A DNA stretch of 64,000 bases, from contig JACQFQ010000046.1 in the NCBI GenBank assembly GCA_016199985.1, positions 1 through 64,000 of the forward strand, given 5' to 3'. The translations under genes and the position numbers were made by a program. How positions within the stretch are numbered: position 1 is the first letter of the stretch; each line of letters starts with the position of its first letter. Below the pieces are notes generated by a model. It was not told the origin of the DNA, did no database searches, and saw nothing but the letters and a program-made list of their open reading frames with translations. The stretch is from Verrucomicrobiota bacterium. GTDB lineage: Bacteria; Verrucomicrobiota; Verrucomicrobiia; Limisphaerales; UBA11320. Shown in pieces: positions 61,531 to 64,000 of the stretch.

Positions 61531-62679
61531 ATGAGACCTGTCTCCATCTCCTGGGCCCCGATTTTCCTCTCAGCCGTCCTCCTGTGCGTCCCTCCAGCGC
61601 ACGCCGGCGCCTCCAACACGGTCGATGCGCCCGCCCAGTCTCCCGGCGTCGACCCCGGCACCAACATGGTGTCGTCGGTGACCGTCGGGGAATTTGCACG
61701 AGCCATCGGCAGTCTCCAAGCCGAATGGAAGGCGACGCGCGAGAGCGTGGAGGGGTTGCGTCGGCGCGCCGAGTTGGACAGCCGGCAGACGCAGGAGCGG
61801 ATGAGCGAACAGCTGGCTCGTTTGGAGAAGAGGCTCGATTCGCAGCACGAGGATCGCGACCAGATCCTGCGCGCCATGGAGCTCTCCAGCGCTCAGAGCA
61901 CGCGTTTGGCCTCGATGTTCGTCGTCGTTGGGTTGCTCGCCCTCTTCGCCATGTCGTTTTTCCAATGGCGCGCCATGCTGCGGCTCTCGCAGCTGGCCAC
62001 GCGGTTTCCTTCCGAGCGTCTCGAGCTGGCCCCAGGCGCCGCGCCTTCCTCGGAGCAGCGGGTCGCCGCGACCAAGGAAACAACCCGTTTGATCGAATCG
62101 TTGGAGCGTCTGGAGCACCGCATTGAGGATTTCGAGACCGTCGTCAGCCATCAGGGCGAGGAAGCGATGAAGGCCGGGTCCTTGCCTGCTCCCCCCGCCA
62201 GCCCCGCCGTTTCGGTGTCTGAGCATCCCCCGCTTCCGAGGCAGCTCTCGCCTGGGTTTTCAGCGGAGACGCCCGGCCAGAGCGACTCCTCCCCGGTCGA
62301 GCCCCTGATCGTGAAGTCGGAGCCCGCCCCGGGGATGACGCAAGCACCCCGCGGATCTTCGGTGGGGGGACTTCTGGGGAAGGGCGAAGCGCTGCTGCAG
62401 CTCGGACAGGCCCAGGACGCTCTCTCCGCGTTCGAGCAGTTGTTGGGGCAGGAGCCGAATCACGTCGAGGCCTGGGTCAAGAAGGGCAGCGCGCTGGAGA
62501 GGCTGGAGCAGATCGAGCAAGCGCTCGCCTGTTACGATCGGGCGATCAGCATCGATCGTTCATTCACGCTCGCCTATCTTTACAAGGGCGGGATCTGCAA
62601 CCGGCTCGAGCGCTTTGACGAGGCTCTGTCGTGCTACGAACAGGCCCTTCGCAGCCACGAGACCGCGGCGGCTTCCTGA
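61531..62679 (+). CDS. membrane-anchored TPR protein with coiled coil
   Basis: A 382-residue protein. A signal peptide ends near PPAHAGAS. An extracytoplasmic coiled coil follows (about residues 45-120: EWKATRESVEGLRRRAELDSRQ, EQLARLEKRLD), then a transmembrane segment (SMFVVVGLLALFAMSFFQW). Next come a second short coiled coil (TTRLIESLERLEHRIEDFETV), a Pro/Ser-rich linker and three TPR units in the last 100 residues (GEALLQLGQAQDALSAFEQLL, VKKGSALERLEQIEQALACYD, LYKGGICNRLERFDEALSCYE). It looks like a scaffold linking periplasm and cytoplasm. The partner is unknown. The start is the ATG at 61531. Confidence 0.75.
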   Translation: MRPVSISWAPIFLSAVLLCVPPAHAGASNTVDAPAQSPGVDPGTNMVSSVTVGEFARAIGSLQAEWKATRESVEGLRRRAELDSRQTQERMSEQLARLEKRLDSQHEDRDQILRAMELSSAQSTRLASMFVVVGLLALFAMSFFQWRAMLRLSQLATRFPSERLELAPGAAPSSEQRVAATKETTRLIESLERLEHRIEDFETVVSHQGEEAMKAGSLPAPPASPAVSVSEHPPLPRQLSPGFSAETPGQSDSSPVEPLIVKSEPAPGMTQAPRGSSVGGLLGKGEALLQLGQAQDALSAFEQLLGQEPNHVEAWVKKGSALERLEQIEQALACYDRAISIDRSFTLAYLYKGGICNRLERFDEALSCYEQALRSHETAAAS

Positions 62680-62785
62680 GCGTCTCGGGGCGATTTCCAC
62701 AAGAGGAGGGCGGCGCGGTTTCACAAAAAAATGCGTCGCTCTGCGCCTCGCGCCTCTGCTATCCATTCAGAATCGAATTGAGCTT

Positions 62786-63583
62786 ATGTCAGCGACTCTA
62801 GCATCCAGCCCCACCGACTCCGCCGAACGCTTTCAAGTCGACCAGCTCTCTGTTCGACTTTGCGTCGACCGCCCAACGCTGGCGCGCGAAGCCGCCCGGA
62901 TGGCGCACGATCACCTCGCCGAGACTCTCCGCCGCCAGGGCCATGCCGCGGTGATTCTCGCGACCGGGAATTCCCAGATTCAGTTTCTCGACGAGCTGGT
63001 CAAGCTCGGGGGCATTGACTGGTCCGTCGTCACCCTGTTCCACATGGACGAATACCTCGGCATCAGCGCGAACCACGCCGCGAGTTTCCGACGGTACATG
63101 CGGGAGAAGGTGGAGAGCCGGGTTCGGCCGAAGGCGTTTCACTATCTGGCGGGGGACGCCGCCCAGCCCATCCAGGAGTGCGAACGCTACAGCGGACTCT
63201 TGGGCGCGCAGCCCATTGATCTCTGCTGCATGGGAGTCGGCGAGAATGGGCACATCGCTTTCAATGATCCTCCCGTCGCGGACCTGAACGATCCCTTGCG
63301 AGTGAAGATTGTGCAGCTGGATCATGAGTGTCGCATGCAGCAGGTGGGAGAGGGACACTTTCCGTCCCTCGAGGCGGTGCCTCAGTACGCGCTCACGCTG
63401 ACCATTACGGCGCTCTGCTCAGCCCGCAGGATCATCTGCATCTGTCCCGAGACGAGAAAGGCGAAGGCCGTGAAGGCGATGCTGGAGGGCCCGATCGGCG
63501 CCGCTTGCCCCGCGAGCGCGCTGCGCCGACAGCCCCAGGCCACGCTGCTTCTCGATCCCGAGAGCGCGTCCTTGCTCAGCTAG
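62786..63583 (+). CDS. nagB: glucosamine-6-phosphate deaminase-like protein
   Basis: A 265-residue protein of the NagB/6-phosphogluconolactonase-like fold. Catalytic signatures are present: ATGNSQIQFLDELV, VTLFHMDEYLGI (catalytic Asp), MGVGENGHIAFNDPP (His and Glu), and CPETRKAKAVKAML (phosphate-binding Arg/Lys region). It should convert glucosamine-6-phosphate to fructose-6-phosphate and ammonia. Other nag or chitin genes are absent from the window. It is followed 15 bases later by a broken LuxR-type gene. Confidence 0.87.
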   Translation: MSATLASSPTDSAERFQVDQLSVRLCVDRPTLAREAARMAHDHLAETLRRQGHAAVILATGNSQIQFLDELVKLGGIDWSVVTLFHMDEYLGISANHAASFRRYMREKVESRVRPKAFHYLAGDAAQPIQECERYSGLLGAQPIDLCCMGVGENGHIAFNDPPVADLNDPLRVKIVQLDHECRMQQVGEGHFPSLEAVPQYALTLTITALCSARRIICICPETRKAKAVKAMLEGPIGAACPASALRRQPQATLLLDPESASLLS

Positions 63584-63597
63584 GAACGACGGCTGGT

Positions 63598-63840
63598 TTG
63601 CCGGATTCGGGGAGCTCCTCGCAGCCGCTGGCAAATCTCACCGATCGCGAGTTCGAGGTGTTTCGCCTCATCGGCCTCGGCAGGACGGCGTAGGAGATCG
63701 GAGAAATCCTCCACCTGAGCTCCAAGACTGTGGATGTTCATCGGGCCAAGATGAAGACCCAGCTGCGCATTCTCGCTGTGCCGGCGCTCGTGAGCTACGC
63801 CGCTCGCTGGCTGGAGTCGCAAGGGTTTCATCCCCGCTGA
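63598..63840 (+). pseudogene. broken LuxR/NarL-type HTH domain fragment
   Basis: The frame translates to LANLTDREFEVFRLIGLGRTA, then a TAG stop (63691-63693), then EIGEILHLSSKTVDVHRAKM and a tail ending WLESQGFHPR before TGA at 63838-63840. Read through, it is a normal LuxR-type helix-turn-helix (the usual form is GRSTREIAELLxLSxKTVxVHR), so the TAG replaces a codon inside the recognition region. The receiver domain that should precede it is missing because nagB ends immediately upstream. It is therefore a remnant of a response-regulator gene with both a 5' deletion and a nonsense mutation. Confidence 0.75.
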
Positions 63841-63929
63841 CCCTTGGCGCGCCTCTGGGTTTTCCGCTGGCAATGAGGTCGATGAGGACTGGAGTTCCGG
63901 GCGTTCCTAGGCGTAGTGTCTCCCGCCTC

Positions 63930-64000
63930 ATGGGCGCCTACACCAACATCGCCGCGTATCGGTTCACGCCGCTGTCCGACCTCAAGGGTCTCAGGGCGCG
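63930..64000 (+). CDS. 5' end of a TrhO/UPF0176-like rhodanese-family gene (truncated by window)
   Basis: ATG at 63930 begins MGAYTNIAAYRFTPLSDLKG, which resembles the N-terminus of TrhO/UPF0176 proteins (pattern: TNIAAYxFxxLxxLxxLR). TrhO proteins hydroxylate uridine 34 of tRNA. Only 23 codons are visible, so the family is a moderate guess. A TAnnnT box (TAGTGT, 63914-63919) lies 10 bases before the ATG, with no Shine-Dalgarno sequence, like mutS. Confidence 0.55.
   Translation, partial: MGAYTNIAAYRFTPLSDLKGLRA

Overview
The window looks like a chromosomal segment of a GC-rich member of the Verrucomicrobiota. The strongest clue is a run of prepilin-like genes at about 31.1-37.8 kb. Their order and shape match the four-gene 'Verru_Chthon cassette' (proteins D, B, C, A) described from Verrucomicrobium and Chthoniobacter. 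Supporting clues are a Tat-exported Gfo/Idh/MocA oxidoreductase, very large secreted proteins, a C-terminal module shared by two exported proteins, and start codons that mostly lack a Shine-Dalgarno sequence. No rRNA, tRNA, CRISPR array or complete insertion sequence was found. Almost all long open frames opposite the genes are shadows caused by high GC.

Layout. 0-1.2 kb: an accessory edge with a truncated 3' gene end, a small RpoA-CTD-like protein and a VapBC toxin-antitoxin pair. 1.7-4.3 kb: the Gfo/Idh/MocA oxidoreductase and a bacterial deoxyhypusine-synthase-like protein. 4.3-8.1 kb: an SRP RNA gene followed by dnaX-ybaB-recR and a HAD phosphatase. 8.1-16 kb: a fusion protein of unknown function, threonine aldolase, frr, a membrane protein, an adenylate kinase, and an FAH-family dehydratase/aldehyde dehydrogenase pair that probably finishes sugar-acid oxidation to 2-oxoglutarate. 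16-22.7 kb: a Ski2-like helicase, a secreted leucine-rich-repeat protein, and trpA translationally coupled to a solitary DNA methyltransferase.

22.8-44.9 kb is the most distinctive part. pilB1-pilT-pilB2-pilC is closed by a strong terminator. Next comes a BrnT/CopG-like toxin-antitoxin pair behind a promoter covered by nested inverted repeats. The antitoxin gene overlaps (ATGA) the first of five type IV prepilin-like genes, which run almost without gaps into a 1357-residue PilX/GspK-like protein and then a 2300-residue multidomain subtilase. Together they suggest a dedicated, locally regulated pseudopilus/export apparatus with a giant surface protease as partner or cargo.

44.9-55.9 kb: sufT, mutS, a secreted sialidase-like propeller and a 1941-residue fusion of three glycosyltransferase modules with TPR repeats. 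56-60 kb: a nitrogen-assimilation cluster, glnB-amtB-glnA, with a candidate sigma-54 promoter ahead of glnB. 60-64 kb: a TauE/SafE permease, small exported proteins, a TPR protein, a NagB-like deaminase, a broken LuxR-type HTH gene, and the start of a TrhO-like gene that runs off the right edge.
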